A stretch of 64,000 nt of DNA from assembly GCF_000935025.1 (NCBI RefSeq), contig NZ_CP010836.1:930001-994000 (forward strand), read 5' to 3'. Origin of the DNA: Sphingomonas hengshuiensis (GTDB taxonomy: Bacteria > Pseudomonadota > Alphaproteobacteria > Sphingomonadales > Sphingomonadaceae). Below the pieces are notes generated by a model that made no database searches, had not been told where the DNA came from, and was given only the letters and a program-made list of their open reading frames with translations. The position numbers and the translations under genes were made by a program. Shown here in pieces: positions 16,496 to 25,696 of this stretch (position 1 is its first letter; each line of letters begins with the position of its first letter).

Positions 16496-19400
16496 ATGAT
16501 CCAACGCAACGGAATTCGCGCGACTTTGCTCGGCTCGGTCTTCGCGCTCGGCACGCTTTCGGCGCTGCCCGCGATGGCGCAGGTCGCCGAAGACGCGCCG
16601 GTAAGCGAGGAAGGCGAAGCCATCGTCGTCACCGGCTCGCGCATCAGCTCGGCCAATGTCGTCAGCGTCAGCCCGATTACGACGATCTCGTCCGAAGAGT
16701 TCGCCCAGCGCGGCACGGTGCGCACCGAGGATCTGGTGAACCAGTTGCCACAGGTGTTCGCGGCGCAGGGGGCCGCCAATTCGAACGAAGCGACCGGCAC
16801 GGCACAGGTCGATCTTCGTGGGCTCACGCCGTCGCGCACGCTGGTCCTCGTGAACGGTCGGCGGCTGCCCTATGGCTCGCCCAAGAACATCCCGTCGGAT
16901 CTCAACCAGGTGCCGACGCCGCTGATCCAGTCGGTCGAAGTGCTCACCGGCGGCGCATCCGCGGTCTATGGCTCGGACGCGATCGCCGGCGTGGTCAATT
17001 TCAAGCTGATGGACAATTTCAACGGCTTCCGCATGACGGGCAGCGTCGGCGGCTATCAGCACAATAACGATCGCGGCGAACTGCGCGACTTGCTGGACAG
17101 CCGGAACGCGGCGGTCCCGGGTGCCTATCCCAAGCCCGACGGCAGCGTGTGGAACGGCTTCACGACCGAGATTTCGGCGGTCGCGGGCGGCAATCTTGCC
17201 GATGGTCGCGGCAACGTCACGGCCTATGCCACCTATCGCAAGGTCAATGCGATCCTCCAGGCCGATTATGATTACAGCGCGTGCGCGCTGGGCACCACCG
17301 GCACCGGCGGCAACACCTATTCGTGCAGCGGATCGGGCACCAATGCCCCCGCCAACCTGACCAATGCGGGCGGTATCGCCGGGCTGCCGACCTCGTTCCG
17401 CGTATCGGACGGCCAGTTCGTCGCGGGCACCCAGACCTATAATTTCGCGCCCTATAACTATTACCAGCGCCCCGATGAGCGCTATTCGTTCGGCGCGACG
17501 GCGCATTACGAAGTGAACGACCATTTCAAGCCGTATCTCGAACTGGCGTTCATGGATGATCGCTCGGTGGCGCAGATCGCGCCGGGCGTGAACAGCGCCG
17601 GCATCAACATCAATGCCAACGGCATCAACGGGATCAATTGCGACAACCCGTTCCTGAGCACGCAGCAGGCCAATTTCCTGTGCACCAGCCGCGGCCTGTC
17701 GACCGCCAGCACCTATGACGCGCAGGGCAATTATGCCGGCCCGGCTTCGGTCGCAGAGGGCGTGCTGGTCGCGCGCCGCAACGTCGAAGGCGGCAACCGC
17801 CAGGACGACATCCAGCACCAGACCTATCGCGTCGTCGCGGGGACCAAGGGTTCGGTTTTCGGCCCGTTCAACTATGATTTGTACGGCATCTATTCGAAGG
17901 TCAGCTATCGCAGCCGCTTCTCGGGCGACTCCAATCGCCAGCGCACGGCCAATGCGTTCAACGCGGTGCGCAACTCGACCGGCCAGATCGTCTGCGCGAT
18001 CAATGCCGATGCCAATCCGAACAACAACGACGCCAATTGCGCGCCGCTCGACTATTTCGGCGCCTCGGCCAGCCAGGCTGCGACGGACTATGTCGCCGAA
18101 GTGAAGAGCATCACCGGCGACACCAGCCTGATCAACATCGTCGGCGTGATCGAGGGCAATCTGGGCACCTATGGCATCCAGTCGCCCTTTGCGGACAATG
18201 GCATCGGCATCGCCTTCGGCCTCGAATATCGCAAGAACAGCGTCGATTACCAGCCGGACGAAATCTATCAGGCTTCCGCCAGCCCCGAGCTGCCGATCAG
18301 CGGTTCGACCGCGGCGAAGGAGTTTTTCGGCGAGCTGATCGTGCCGCTGGTCGAAAGCCGCCCGTTCTTCGACACGCTCTCGTTCGAAGGCGCCTATCGC
18401 TATTCGGACTATGACACCGGCTTCAAGACCGACACCTACAAGCTGGGGCTGAACTGGGCGCCGGTGCGCGACGTGCGCTTCCGCGGTTCGTACCAGCGCG
18501 CGGTGCGTGCGCCGAACGTGATCGAGCTGTTCTCGAGCCAGACGCTGTTCGAAGTCGAGCTGACCGAGAATGCCGATGGGTCCTACGATCCCTGCTCGGG
18601 CGCGACCCCGATCGCGACCTTCGCGCAATGCGCACGCACGGGCGTGACGGCGGCGCAATATGGGAATATCGTCGACAATCCGGCGGGCCAGTTCAACTCG
18701 CTGATCGGTGGTAACCCGGACCTCCAGCCGGAGACGGCGAAGACGCTGTCGCTCGGCGCGGTGTTCGAGCCGAGCTTCGTCCGCGGGCTGACCATCTCGG
18801 TCGATTATTTCGACATCAAGGTCGAGAACCTCGTCGGCAGCGTCAACCCGAACCTCTCGCTGGCGAACTGCCTGTCGAGCGGGGATGCGTATTTCTGCAA
18901 CCAGATCCAACGCAGCCCGGCGGGGTCGCTGTGGCAGGGCGAGGCGGGGTATTTCCGCCGCTTCAACGTCAACACCGGCTCGCTCCAGACCAAGGGCGTC
19001 GACGTCGCCGTCGATTACCGGATGAACCTCGACGATCTCGGCATCGGCGGCGGGCGGCTGAGCTTCAACCTCGCGGGCACCTATCTCGACTCGTACAAGA
19101 CGGTGCCGCTGCCCAATTCGCCGAGCGCCGACGTGTATGAATGCGCGGGGCTCTATGCCGGGCTGTGCGGGCGTCCGCGTCCCGAATGGCGCCACAAGCT
19201 GACGACGATCTGGGCGCCGAGCAGCGCGTTCAACGTGGCGCTCGGCTGGCGCTTCGTGTCGTCGGTCAAGATCGCGCAGACGAGCGATCAGCCCGCGCTC
19301 ACCGGCAGCTATGCCGCGCTCAACGAGCAACTCAACGCGCGCAGCTATTTCGATCTGTCGACGGCGCTCACCGTGCGCAAGGACTTCACGCTCCGCCTGG

Positions 19401-19540
19401 GCGTGAACAACATCCTCGACAAGGACCCCCCCCTCACCACGACTTCGGCGATCGAGGATGGCGGCAACGGCAACACCTACCCGCAATTCTATGACGCGAC
19501 CGGCCGCTATCTCTTCCTGAGCGCGTCGATCGGCTTCTGA
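16496..19540 (+). CDS. TonB-dependent outer-membrane receptor
   Basis: A 1014-residue receptor of the same broad type as the one at 351. It has a signal peptide (to AMAQV), a TonB-box-like EAIVVTGSR, a plug with LVNGRRLPYG and GGASAVYGSDAIAGVVN, and a barrel ending in a terminal Phe (ASIGF). GGGGAA lies 8 bases before the ATG at 16496, which also begins the signal peptide. It sits between the esterase-like gene and M20/M24 peptidases, so peptides or N-acyl amino acids are likely cargo (inference). A strong terminator follows. Confidence 0.92.
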   Translation: MIQRNGIRATLLGSVFALGTLSALPAMAQVAEDAPVSEEGEAIVVTGSRISSANVVSVSPITTISSEEFAQRGTVRTEDLVNQLPQVFAAQGAANSNEATGTAQVDLRGLTPSRTLVLVNGRRLPYGSPKNIPSDLNQVPTPLIQSVEVLTGGASAVYGSDAIAGVVNFKLMDNFNGFRMTGSVGGYQHNNDRGELRDLLDSRNAAVPGAYPKPDGSVWNGFTTEISAVAGGNLADGRGNVTAYATYRKVNAILQADYDYSACALGTTGTGGNTYSCSGSGTNAPANLTNAGGIAGLPTSFRVSDGQFVAGTQTYNFAPYNYYQRPDERYSFGATAHYEVNDHFKPYLELAFMDDRSVAQIAPGVNSAGININANGINGINCDNPFLSTQQANFLCTSRGLSTASTYDAQGNYAGPASVAEGVLVARRNVEGGNRQDDIQHQTYRVVAGTKGSVFGPFNYDLYGIYSKVSYRSRFSGDSNRQRTANAFNAVRNSTGQIVCAINADANPNNNDANCAPLDYFGASASQAATDYVAEVKSITGDTSLINIVGVIEGNLGTYGIQSPFADNGIGIAFGLEYRKNSVDYQPDEIYQASASPELPISGSTAAKEFFGELIVPLVESRPFFDTLSFEGAYRYSDYDTGFKTDTYKLGLNWAPVRDVRFRGSYQRAVRAPNVIELFSSQTLFEVELTENADGSYDPCSGATPIATFAQCARTGVTAAQYGNIVDNPAGQFNSLIGGNPDLQPETAKTLSLGAVFEPSFVRGLTISVDYFDIKVENLVGSVNPNLSLANCLSSGDAYFCNQIQRSPAGSLWQGEAGYFRRFNVNTGSLQTKGVDVAVDYRMNLDDLGIGGGRLSFNLAGTYLDSYKTVPLPNSPSADVYECAGLYAGLCGRPRPEWRHKLTTIWAPSSAFNVALGWRFVSSVKIAQTSDQPALTGSYAALNEQLNARSYFDLSTALTVRKDFTLRLGVNNILDKDPPLTTTSAIEDGGNGNTYPQFYDATGRYLFLSASIGF

Positions 19541-19550
19541 TTGGTACCAG

Positions 19551-19588
19551 CCCCGGGGACGCACTATCGTCCCCGGGGATTTTTCGTT
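19551..19588 (+). terminator. Rho-independent terminator after the receptor gene
   Basis: CCCCGGGGACG (19551-19561) and CGTCCCCGGGG (19568-19578) form an 11-bp perfect stem around CACTAT, followed by ATTTTTCGTTTT. This is the clearest intrinsic terminator in the window and separates the receptor operon from the peptidase genes. Confidence 0.9.
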
Positions 19589-19605
19589 TTCGAGAGGGTG
19601 TTTGC

Positions 19606-21039
19606 ATGAATCACGGATTTGCTCGGCGCGTCGCGGCGCTGGTGCTGGTGTCTGTCGGCGGAGCGGCTCTGCCTGCCGCGGCGCAGAAGGCGGCGGCGGT
19701 GACCGACACAGATCGCGCCATGGCCCGGGCAATCCTGGAGGAAGCCATTGCCACGCCGACCGCCAAGGGGCGGGGGCAGGTGCCGGTGCTGGCGGAGAAA
19801 TTCGCCAAGCGCCTGCGCGAAGCGGGCTTTCGCGACGAGGATATCCAGATGCTGCCCGTCGAGATCGACGGCGAGAAGACCGTGGGGCTGGTGGTGCGCT
19901 ATGCCGGCCGCAACCCGGCGGCGAAGCCCATCGCGTTCCTCGGCCATATGGACGTGGTCGACGCGCTCAAGGAGAATTGGGCGACCGATCCCTATGTGCC
20001 GACCGAGAAGGACGGCTATATCTATGGCCGCGGCTCGACCGACAACAAGGCGGGGGTCACCGCGCTGGTCGCCACGTTCATCCGGCTGAAGAAAGCGGGC
20101 TTCGTGCCCGAGCGCGATCTGCTCCTCGCCTTTTCGGGAGACGAGGAGACCGGCATGCTGACCACGCGCAAGCTGATCGAGCATCCCTGGGTGGCGCGCG
20201 CCGAATATGCGCTCAATTCGGATGCCGGCGGCGGTTCGGTGACCGCCGACGGCAAATATGATTTCAATATCCAGGCAGCGGAAAAGACCAACGCCAGCTT
20301 CGCGATCTCGGCGAGCAACCCGGGCGGCCACAGCTCGGTGCCGCGCCCCGAGAACGCGATCTACGAACTCGCCGACGCGATCAAGAAGGTCCAGTCGGTG
20401 CGCTTCCCGGTCGAGTTCAACGAGATCACGCGCATCATGGTCACCGACCTCGCGGCGGAGAAGGGCGGGGCGCTCGGCGCTGCGCTGACGACGCTGCTGG
20501 CCAACCCGACCGACGCCGCGGCGCGCGCCGAGGTGGAGAAATATCCGCAATATTCGAACCTGCTCCAAACCACCTGTGTCGGCACGATGCTCCAGGCGGG
20601 CAACGCCCCCAACGCGCTGCCACAGAATGCGACGCTCACCGTCAATTGCCGCATCTTCCCCGGCACCCCGGTCGCGGCGGTGCAGGCGAAGCTGGTCGAG
20701 GCGATTGGCAACGACAAGATCCGCTTCGCGCTGATCGGCGAGGCGGTCGAGAGCCCGGTATCGCCGGTGAACCCCGCGCTGTTCGCGACGCTGCAACGGT
20801 CGGTACGCAAGGTCTATCCCGGGGTCGAGCTCAAGCCGAGCATGTCGTCGGGCGGCACCGATGGGCGCGAGTTCCGCAAGCGCGGCATCCCCACCTATGG
20901 CGCCGGTGCGTTGCCGCTGCGGATGCCCGAGGACAGCCGTGCGCACGGCACCGACGAGCGCGTGCCGATCGCCGCCTATCTGCGTCAGCTCGATTATTGG
21001 GATGCGCTGCTGCGCGACCTGGGGAGCCGCGCGAAGTGA
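19606..21039 (+). CDS. Exported M20-family metallopeptidase
   Basis: A 477-residue zinc peptidase or carboxypeptidase with a signal peptide (to AAAQK). Metal ligands are visible in order: His in FLGHMDVVD, the bridging Asp in GSTDNKAG, Glu-Glu in SGDEETGM, Asp in LNSDAGGG and the late His in AHGTDERV. The dimerisation lid lies around GGHSSVPRP. The family hydrolyses dipeptides, N-acyl amino acids or C-terminal residues. It overlaps the next M24 gene by 4 bp, so the pair is translationally coupled. Confidence 0.88.
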   Translation: MNHGFARRVAALVLVSVGGAALPAAAQKAAAVTDTDRAMARAILEEAIATPTAKGRGQVPVLAEKFAKRLREAGFRDEDIQMLPVEIDGEKTVGLVVRYAGRNPAAKPIAFLGHMDVVDALKENWATDPYVPTEKDGYIYGRGSTDNKAGVTALVATFIRLKKAGFVPERDLLLAFSGDEETGMLTTRKLIEHPWVARAEYALNSDAGGGSVTADGKYDFNIQAAEKTNASFAISASNPGGHSSVPRPENAIYELADAIKKVQSVRFPVEFNEITRIMVTDLAAEKGGALGAALTTLLANPTDAAARAEVEKYPQYSNLLQTTCVGTMLQAGNAPNALPQNATLTVNCRIFPGTPVAAVQAKLVEAIGNDKIRFALIGEAVESPVSPVNPALFATLQRSVRKVYPGVELKPSMSSGGTDGREFRKRGIPTYGAGALPLRMPEDSRAHGTDERVPIAAYLRQLDYWDALLRDLGSRAK

Positions 21040-22274
21040 GCCTCGGCCGTCGCGGAGTGCTGGGGCTCGCCGCTGCGGGCACTGCGCTCGGGGCGGCACC
21101 GCGCGCGTTGGCCAAGCCGCAATCCCCGGCGATCGCCACCGCCCTGCCGATCACGCGCGCCGAGCGCGAGGCGCGGCTGGCGCGGGTTCAGGCCGAGCTG
21201 CGACGCCGCAACCTCTCTGCATTGCTCGTCGAGGCGGGATCGTCGCTCGTTTATTTTACCGGAGTCGACTGGTGGCGCAGCGAACGCACCACCGCCGCGG
21301 TGATCCCCGCGGAAGGCCCGGTGCTGATCGTCACGCCCTTCTTCGAAGAACCGTCGATCCGCGAGATGCTCGACGTCCCCGGCGACGTGCGGGTGTGGCA
21401 GGAGGATGAAAGTCCGTTCGCGCTGATCGCGGACTGGCTCAAGGCGAAGAAGCTGGCCGGCGGCACGCTGGCGATCGAGGAGACTGCGCGCTTCTTCATC
21501 GTCGACGGCATCCGCGCGCTGCTGCCCGATCTGCGCACCGTGTCGGGGGCGGACGTGGTCAACGCGCTGCGGCTGATCAAGAGCCCCGCCGAAATTGCGC
21601 TGGTGCAGCGTGCGAACGATATCCTCAACGCGGCGTACCGCGCGACGCACCCGCAGGTGCAGCGCGGCATGACCGCGACCGAGATCAACGCGATCATGAC
21701 CGCCGAGATCGCACGGCTGGGCGGCCAGCGCGGATCGAGCAGTGCCCAGATCGGTCCCGGCAGCGCGCTGCCGCATGGTTCGAAGGAGCGGCTGAAGCTG
21801 AGCGAGGGCTTGATCGTGCTGATGGACTGCGTCTGCACGATCGAGGGCTATCACGCCGACATTTCGCGCACCTTCGTCCACGGCGCGCCCTCGGCGGAGC
21901 AGCGCAAGGCCTTTAGCGATGCCCGGCGCGGGCAGGACATCGCGATGCAGGCGGCGCGGATCGGCGCGGCTGCGGGCAGCGTCGACGATGCGGTGCGCGG
22001 CTATTACGAAAAGCTCGGTTACGGCCCGCGCTACCGGCTGCCCGGGCTGTCGCATCGCACGGGACATGGCATAGGGCTCGACGTCCATGAGCCGGTCAAT
22101 CTCGTCCATGGCGAGGCCACGCCGCTGGCCGCGGGCATGTGCTTCTCGAACGAGCCGGGCCTCTATTTCCCCGGCAGCTTCGGCGTCCGCGTCGAGGATT
22201 GCTTCTACATGACCGATCGCGGCCCGCGCTATTTCACGCAGCCGCCCCCCTCGCTCGACCAGCCCTTTGGCTAG
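21036..22274 (+). CDS. Tat-exported M24 aminopeptidase (Xaa-Pro type)
   Basis: A 412-residue M24 enzyme. The N-terminus SLGRRGVLGLAAAGTAL is a twin-arginine signal, so it is exported folded. Metal ligands are conserved: the two Asp in LMDCVCTIEGYHADISRTF, His in GHGIGLDVHE, Glu in CFSNEPGLY and Glu in VRVEDCFY. It starts with GTG overlapping the M20 stop (GTGA). Such enzymes remove an N-terminal residue before proline or act as dipeptidases. It is the first of three M24 genes in a row, suggesting stepwise degradation of one peptide-like substrate. Confidence 0.87.
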   Translation: MSLGRRGVLGLAAAGTALGAAPRALAKPQSPAIATALPITRAEREARLARVQAELRRRNLSALLVEAGSSLVYFTGVDWWRSERTTAAVIPAEGPVLIVTPFFEEPSIREMLDVPGDVRVWQEDESPFALIADWLKAKKLAGGTLAIEETARFFIVDGIRALLPDLRTVSGADVVNALRLIKSPAEIALVQRANDILNAAYRATHPQVQRGMTATEINAIMTAEIARLGGQRGSSSAQIGPGSALPHGSKERLKLSEGLIVLMDCVCTIEGYHADISRTFVHGAPSAEQRKAFSDARRGQDIAMQAARIGAAAGSVDDAVRGYYEKLGYGPRYRLPGLSHRTGHGIGLDVHEPVNLVHGEATPLAAGMCFSNEPGLYFPGSFGVRVEDCFYMTDRGPRYFTQPPPSLDQPFG

Positions 22275-22293
22275 GCTCCACGAAAGGACACGT

Positions 22294-23661
22294 ATGTCTC
22301 CCCTCAAGGCCCTGACCATGGGCAGCGCCGCCGCGCTCGCCCTGCCGATCCCGCATGCCTCGGCGGCGCCGTGCACGCCGACCCAGAGCGAGGCGTCGAT
22401 GTCGCCCGCCATGCCCGCGATTCTGCCGCTGCGCGAGCAGGCGGTGCTGCGCGACCGGTGGCTGCAACAGCGGTTCGAAACCGTCCTGCCCGCGCTGATG
22501 CGCGAGAACGGGATCGACATGTGGATCCTCGTCGCCCGCGAATATCTCGAAGACCCGGTGATGACGACGATGCTCAACGCCACCAATTTGCGCGCGCGGC
22601 GCCGCACGATCCTGATCTTCTTCGATCCGGGTCAGGGCAAGCCGATCGAGCGGCTGGTGGTGAGCAAGCACGGCATGGGCGACCTGTACGAACCCGTATG
22701 GGACATGGACAAACAGCCCGACCAATGGGCGCGCGTCCGCGAACTCGTTGCCGCGCGCAATCCCAGGAAGATCGCGCTCAACACGTCGTCGCTGACGGCG
22801 TTCGCGGACGGCATCACCCACAGCCAATATACCGACCTGATGGCTGCGCTGACGCCGGCGATGCGCGAACGGATCGTGCCCGGCTATCCGCTGGCGATCG
22901 GCTGGCTCGAGACGCGTACGCCGCAGGAAATGGTGCGTTATGCCGAGGCGGTGCGCGCGGCGCATGCGATCATCGGCGAGGGCTTTTCGGCGAAGGTCGT
23001 CAAGCCCGGCGTGACCACCAACGAGGATCTGGTGTGGTGGTATCGCCAACGCGTCAACGACCTGGGCTTCGGTTCGTGGTTCCATCCCTCGGTAGAGGTC
23101 ACGCGCAAAGGCACGCCGGGCGTACTGCGCGAACAGGCCGGCGTGATCCAGAAGGGCGACATGCTGCGCGTCGATTTCGGGATCGTCTATCTGGGCTTCA
23201 ACACCGATACCCAGCATGTCGCCTATGTGCTGCGCGACGGCGAGAGCGATGCCCCGGCGGGGCTGAGGGCCGGGCTGCTCGACAGCAACTGTGTTCAGGA
23301 TGCGGTGACGTCCGAATTCCGCGTCGGCGTGACGGGCAACGAAGTGCTCAACCGCGCCCGCGGCAAGGCGATCGCGCAGGGGCTGAAGCCGACCATCTAT
23401 TCGCACCCGATCGGCTATCACGGTCACGCCGCGGGCAGCAGTATCGGCCTGTCGGAGGAGCAGAAGTTCGTTCCCACCGGCGAATATAAGCTGCGCCCGA
23501 ACATCGCCTGGTCGATCGAACTCAAGGCGACCCGCACGGTGCCCGAATGGGGCAATCAGGAAGTCGACTTCAAGAGCGAGGAAGACGCGTTCTTCGACGG
23601 CCAGACCGTGCGCTACATCGACGGTCGCCAGACCAGGTTCCACCTGATCGGCGCGGAATAA
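22294..23661 (+). CDS. Exported M24-family peptidase
   Basis: A 455-residue exported M24 protein with a signal peptide (to ASAAP). It has metal ligands in DMLRVDFGIVYLGFNTD, His in HPIGYHGHAAG, Glu in WSIELKATRTVPEWG and Glu in KSEEDAFF. AAAGGAC before the ATG at 22294 supports the start. It is clearly homologous to the convergent gene at 23882-25234 (shared segments MPAILPL, DRWL, RFETVLP, HPIGYHG), so the two arose by duplication. The substrate is unknown; peptide or creatinase-like hydrolysis is possible. Confidence 0.84.
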   Translation: MSPLKALTMGSAAALALPIPHASAAPCTPTQSEASMSPAMPAILPLREQAVLRDRWLQQRFETVLPALMRENGIDMWILVAREYLEDPVMTTMLNATNLRARRRTILIFFDPGQGKPIERLVVSKHGMGDLYEPVWDMDKQPDQWARVRELVAARNPRKIALNTSSLTAFADGITHSQYTDLMAALTPAMRERIVPGYPLAIGWLETRTPQEMVRYAEAVRAAHAIIGEGFSAKVVKPGVTTNEDLVWWYRQRVNDLGFGSWFHPSVEVTRKGTPGVLREQAGVIQKGDMLRVDFGIVYLGFNTDTQHVAYVLRDGESDAPAGLRAGLLDSNCVQDAVTSEFRVGVTGNEVLNRARGKAIAQGLKPTIYSHPIGYHGHAAGSSIGLSEEQKFVPTGEYKLRPNIAWSIELKATRTVPEWGNQEVDFKSEEDAFFDGQTVRYIDGRQTRFHLIGAE

Positions 23662-23669
23662 GCCGGCTG

Positions 23670-23695
23670 CCGCTCCCGCGCGCTGGCGGGAGCGG
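23670..23695. repeat. Hairpin repeat, copy 1 (possible terminator)
   Basis: CCGCTCCCGC and GCGGGAGCGG form a perfect 10-bp stem around GCGCTG, 8 bp after the M24 stop. An almost identical copy in the same orientation lies at 23848-23871. There is no T-run, so termination is uncertain. Confidence 0.6.
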
Positions 23696-23727
23696 AAATC
23701 GTAGACGCATTCGGGCAAGCATATATT

Positions 23728-23826
23728 CCGTCATCCCAGCGCAGGCTGGGACCCATTCTCCACTCCGTTGGGTCAAGAAGCGTAGGCGGAGCACCGAATG
23801 GATCCTGACTTTCGTCAGGATGACGG
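23728..23826. repeat. REP/MITE-like element with terminal inverted repeats
   Basis: A 99-bp element bounded by CCGTCATCC (23728-23736) and GGATGACGG (23818-23826), perfect 9-bp inverted ends. It has two internal stem-loops: TCCCAGC/GCTGGGA near the left end and ATCCTGAC/GTCAGGAT at the right. Elements beginning CGTCATCC are scattered between genes in many alphaproteobacteria. It lies between two convergent peptidase genes and holds no reading frame of note. Confidence 0.7.
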
Positions 23827-23847
23827 CGTGTTGTTCATATGCGATTG

Positions 23848-23871
23848 CGCTCCCGCGCGCTGGCGGGAGCG
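23848..23871. repeat. Hairpin repeat, copy 2
   Basis: CGCTCCCGC and GCGGGAGCG around GCGCTG, the same sequence and orientation as the hairpin at 23670-23695. It sits 10 bp from the stop of the convergent M24 gene, so it may serve as that gene's terminator on the minus strand. Confidence 0.6.
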
Positions 23872-23881
23872 GCAGTCGCGA

Positions 23882-25234
23882 TCAGGGCCTGGGCACCAGG
23901 ATGAAGCTCTCCTGCCCGCCATCGAGGAAGCGGAAGCTGCCATCGGGTGACAGGAAGCCGTCTTCCTCATGCATGAACCGCACCTTCTGGCCGCCCCATT
24001 CGGGCACCTTCGCTTCGGCGTTGAGTTCGATCGACCAGGCGGTGTTGGGGTCGATGCGATACTCGCCGCGTCCCGGCGCGGGCTTCTGGCTCTCCCACGC
24101 GCCGATCCAGGTTCCCGCGCCATGGCCGTGATAGCCGATCGGGTGCGAATAGATCGTGCCCTCGATCCCCTCGCGCTCGATCTGCCGGCGCGCGGTGGCG
24201 AGGACTTCGTTGCCGGTGCTGCCGGGTTTGAGTGCGGCGATGGTGGCGGCACGGACGCGGTTCATCGCCGCCATCCCGTCGCGCAGCCCCTTGGGCGCCT
24301 GTATCTCGCCAGGCTTGAGCACATAGGCGAGCCGCTGGATATCGGTGTTCAGCCCCAGATAGGTGATGCCGAAATCGACGTGGAGCATGTCGCCGGGCAT
24401 GATGATCGCGTCGCCGCGATGCCCCATTTCCTGCACGCTGAACTTGCCTCCATCGGCGCGCTGGATCGCGACGCTGGGCTGGAACCAGGTGTCGAGCTTC
24501 AACTCGGCGATGCGATTGCGGAAGTACCAGACGACATCGTCCGACGTGGTAACCCCCGGCGTGATCACCAGTTCGGAAAATCCCTCTTCGATGATCGCGT
24601 GCGATATGCGCGAGATTATGGGGTAGGTCGCCATCTCGTTGGGGATGCGCGTCTCCAGCCAGCCCAGCCCCAGCCGCTCATGTGCCACCAGCCGCTTCGA
24701 CAGGTCCGGGCCCAGCGCGCGCACGATCGCCTCATAATGCGTCGAGCTGAGCCCGTCGGCGAGCGGGAAGCCCTCGGACCTGTTGAGCGCAATGGTCGAC
24801 GGATTGCGCGCCGCGATGATCTTGGCGAGTTCGGCCCATTGATCGGGCTGTTCGTCGGGGTTCCAAGCCGGGGCGAAATCCCCGACCGGATAGCGCGCCA
24901 GCGCCAGCTTCTCGATCGGCTTGCCCGCGCCCGGATCGAAGAACACCAGGATCGTGCGGCGCCGCGCGTGCAGCCAGGTGGCGGGCAGCATCGTCTCGAC
25001 GATCGGGTCCTCGTTATATTCGCCGGCGACAAGGACCCACATCTGCACCTTGTCGCGCCGCATCAGCATCGGCAGCACTGTCTCGAACCGCTGCTTGAGC
25101 CAGCGATCCTCGGTCTCGGCCCGGCGTTCCAGCGGCAGGATGGCGGGCATCTGCAGCACCGCGGAGCGCGCAGGAACGTCCTGTTCCGTCGGCGCGAGCG
25201 CCGCCGCGGTAACTGCCAGCATCAACGAAAACAT
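23882..25234 (-). CDS. Exported M24-family peptidase (paralogue)
   Basis: A 450-residue protein homologous to the product at 22294 and facing it. It has a short signal peptide (MFSLMLAVTAAALA) and conserved metal ligands in DMLHVDFGITYLGLNTD, HPIGYHGHGAG, WSIELNAEAKVPEWGG and HEEDGFLS. GGGGGA precedes the ATG on the minus strand. Being convergent rather than tandem suggests separate regulation. An inverted repeat at 25254-25286 lies about 20 bp upstream of the start. Confidence 0.84.
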   Translation of the reverse strand: MFSLMLAVTAAALAPTEQDVPARSAVLQMPAILPLERRAETEDRWLKQRFETVLPMLMRRDKVQMWVLVAGEYNEDPIVETMLPATWLHARRRTILVFFDPGAGKPIEKLALARYPVGDFAPAWNPDEQPDQWAELAKIIAARNPSTIALNRSEGFPLADGLSSTHYEAIVRALGPDLSKRLVAHERLGLGWLETRIPNEMATYPIISRISHAIIEEGFSELVITPGVTTSDDVVWYFRNRIAELKLDTWFQPSVAIQRADGGKFSVQEMGHRGDAIIMPGDMLHVDFGITYLGLNTDIQRLAYVLKPGEIQAPKGLRDGMAAMNRVRAATIAALKPGSTGNEVLATARRQIEREGIEGTIYSHPIGYHGHGAGTWIGAWESQKPAPGRGEYRIDPNTAWSIELNAEAKVPEWGGQKVRFMHEEDGFLSPDGSFRFLDGGQESFILVPRP

Positions 25235-25696
25235 ACTATCCCCCAGATTGTTCGCATACCGTACATATGTTCGCAGGATGGTATGCCGCGCAGCCGGGCA
25301 AAGGCAATCCCTGTTTAGGTGGCCGCGCGCAATCTCCCGACGCCCTTGTTCGATCCGGCATCACCATCGATGCGGGGAGGAGGCGGCCTTTAGTCACCAA
25401 GTGGATTGTGGTGGCGGCGCTGTTGGTCGCTGACCGGAGCACCATCGGCCGCGCGATATCCCTTGCGCAGTGAAGTTCGTGCTTGGAGAGCTTATAGCTG
25501 GCTTCCGCTCTGTAGGCAGTCGGAGTCGGCCATGCGAATATCACTTAATATCGAGTTGAGTAGTTTATTGTTTGCCCGTGCCGTATTTTTTACGATGTAT
25601 TGCAGTCGAATCGGACGTATCCGGATCGGCGCAGGTTGTGCGTATAAAAGATGCGAAGCTGAGATAGACAGGTGAAGTCGAAGGGGTGGGTGGACG
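25235..25696. promoter_or_regulatory. Intergenic region with an operator-like repeat and an AT-rich promoter zone
   Basis: No convincing gene was found in these 462 bp. GCATACC (25254-25260) and GGTATGC (25280-25286) form a perfect inverted repeat just before the minus-strand M24 gene, overlapping two direct GTTCGCA copies, and may be its operator. From about 25540 to 25690 the DNA turns AT-rich against a GC-rich background. This probably holds the promoter of the cluster starting at 25697. Short frames such as one at 25541-25675 look like noise. Confidence 0.4.

Noticed and set aside
16460..19732. 1090-codon open frame antisense to the second receptor
   Set aside because: Same GC-rich antisense artefact; the plus-strand receptor has a signal peptide, plug and barrel and explains the region.
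25267..25473. Short plus-strand frame in the gap before the haem-oxygenase-like gene
   Set aside because: No ribosome site or family features; lies over likely operator DNA.
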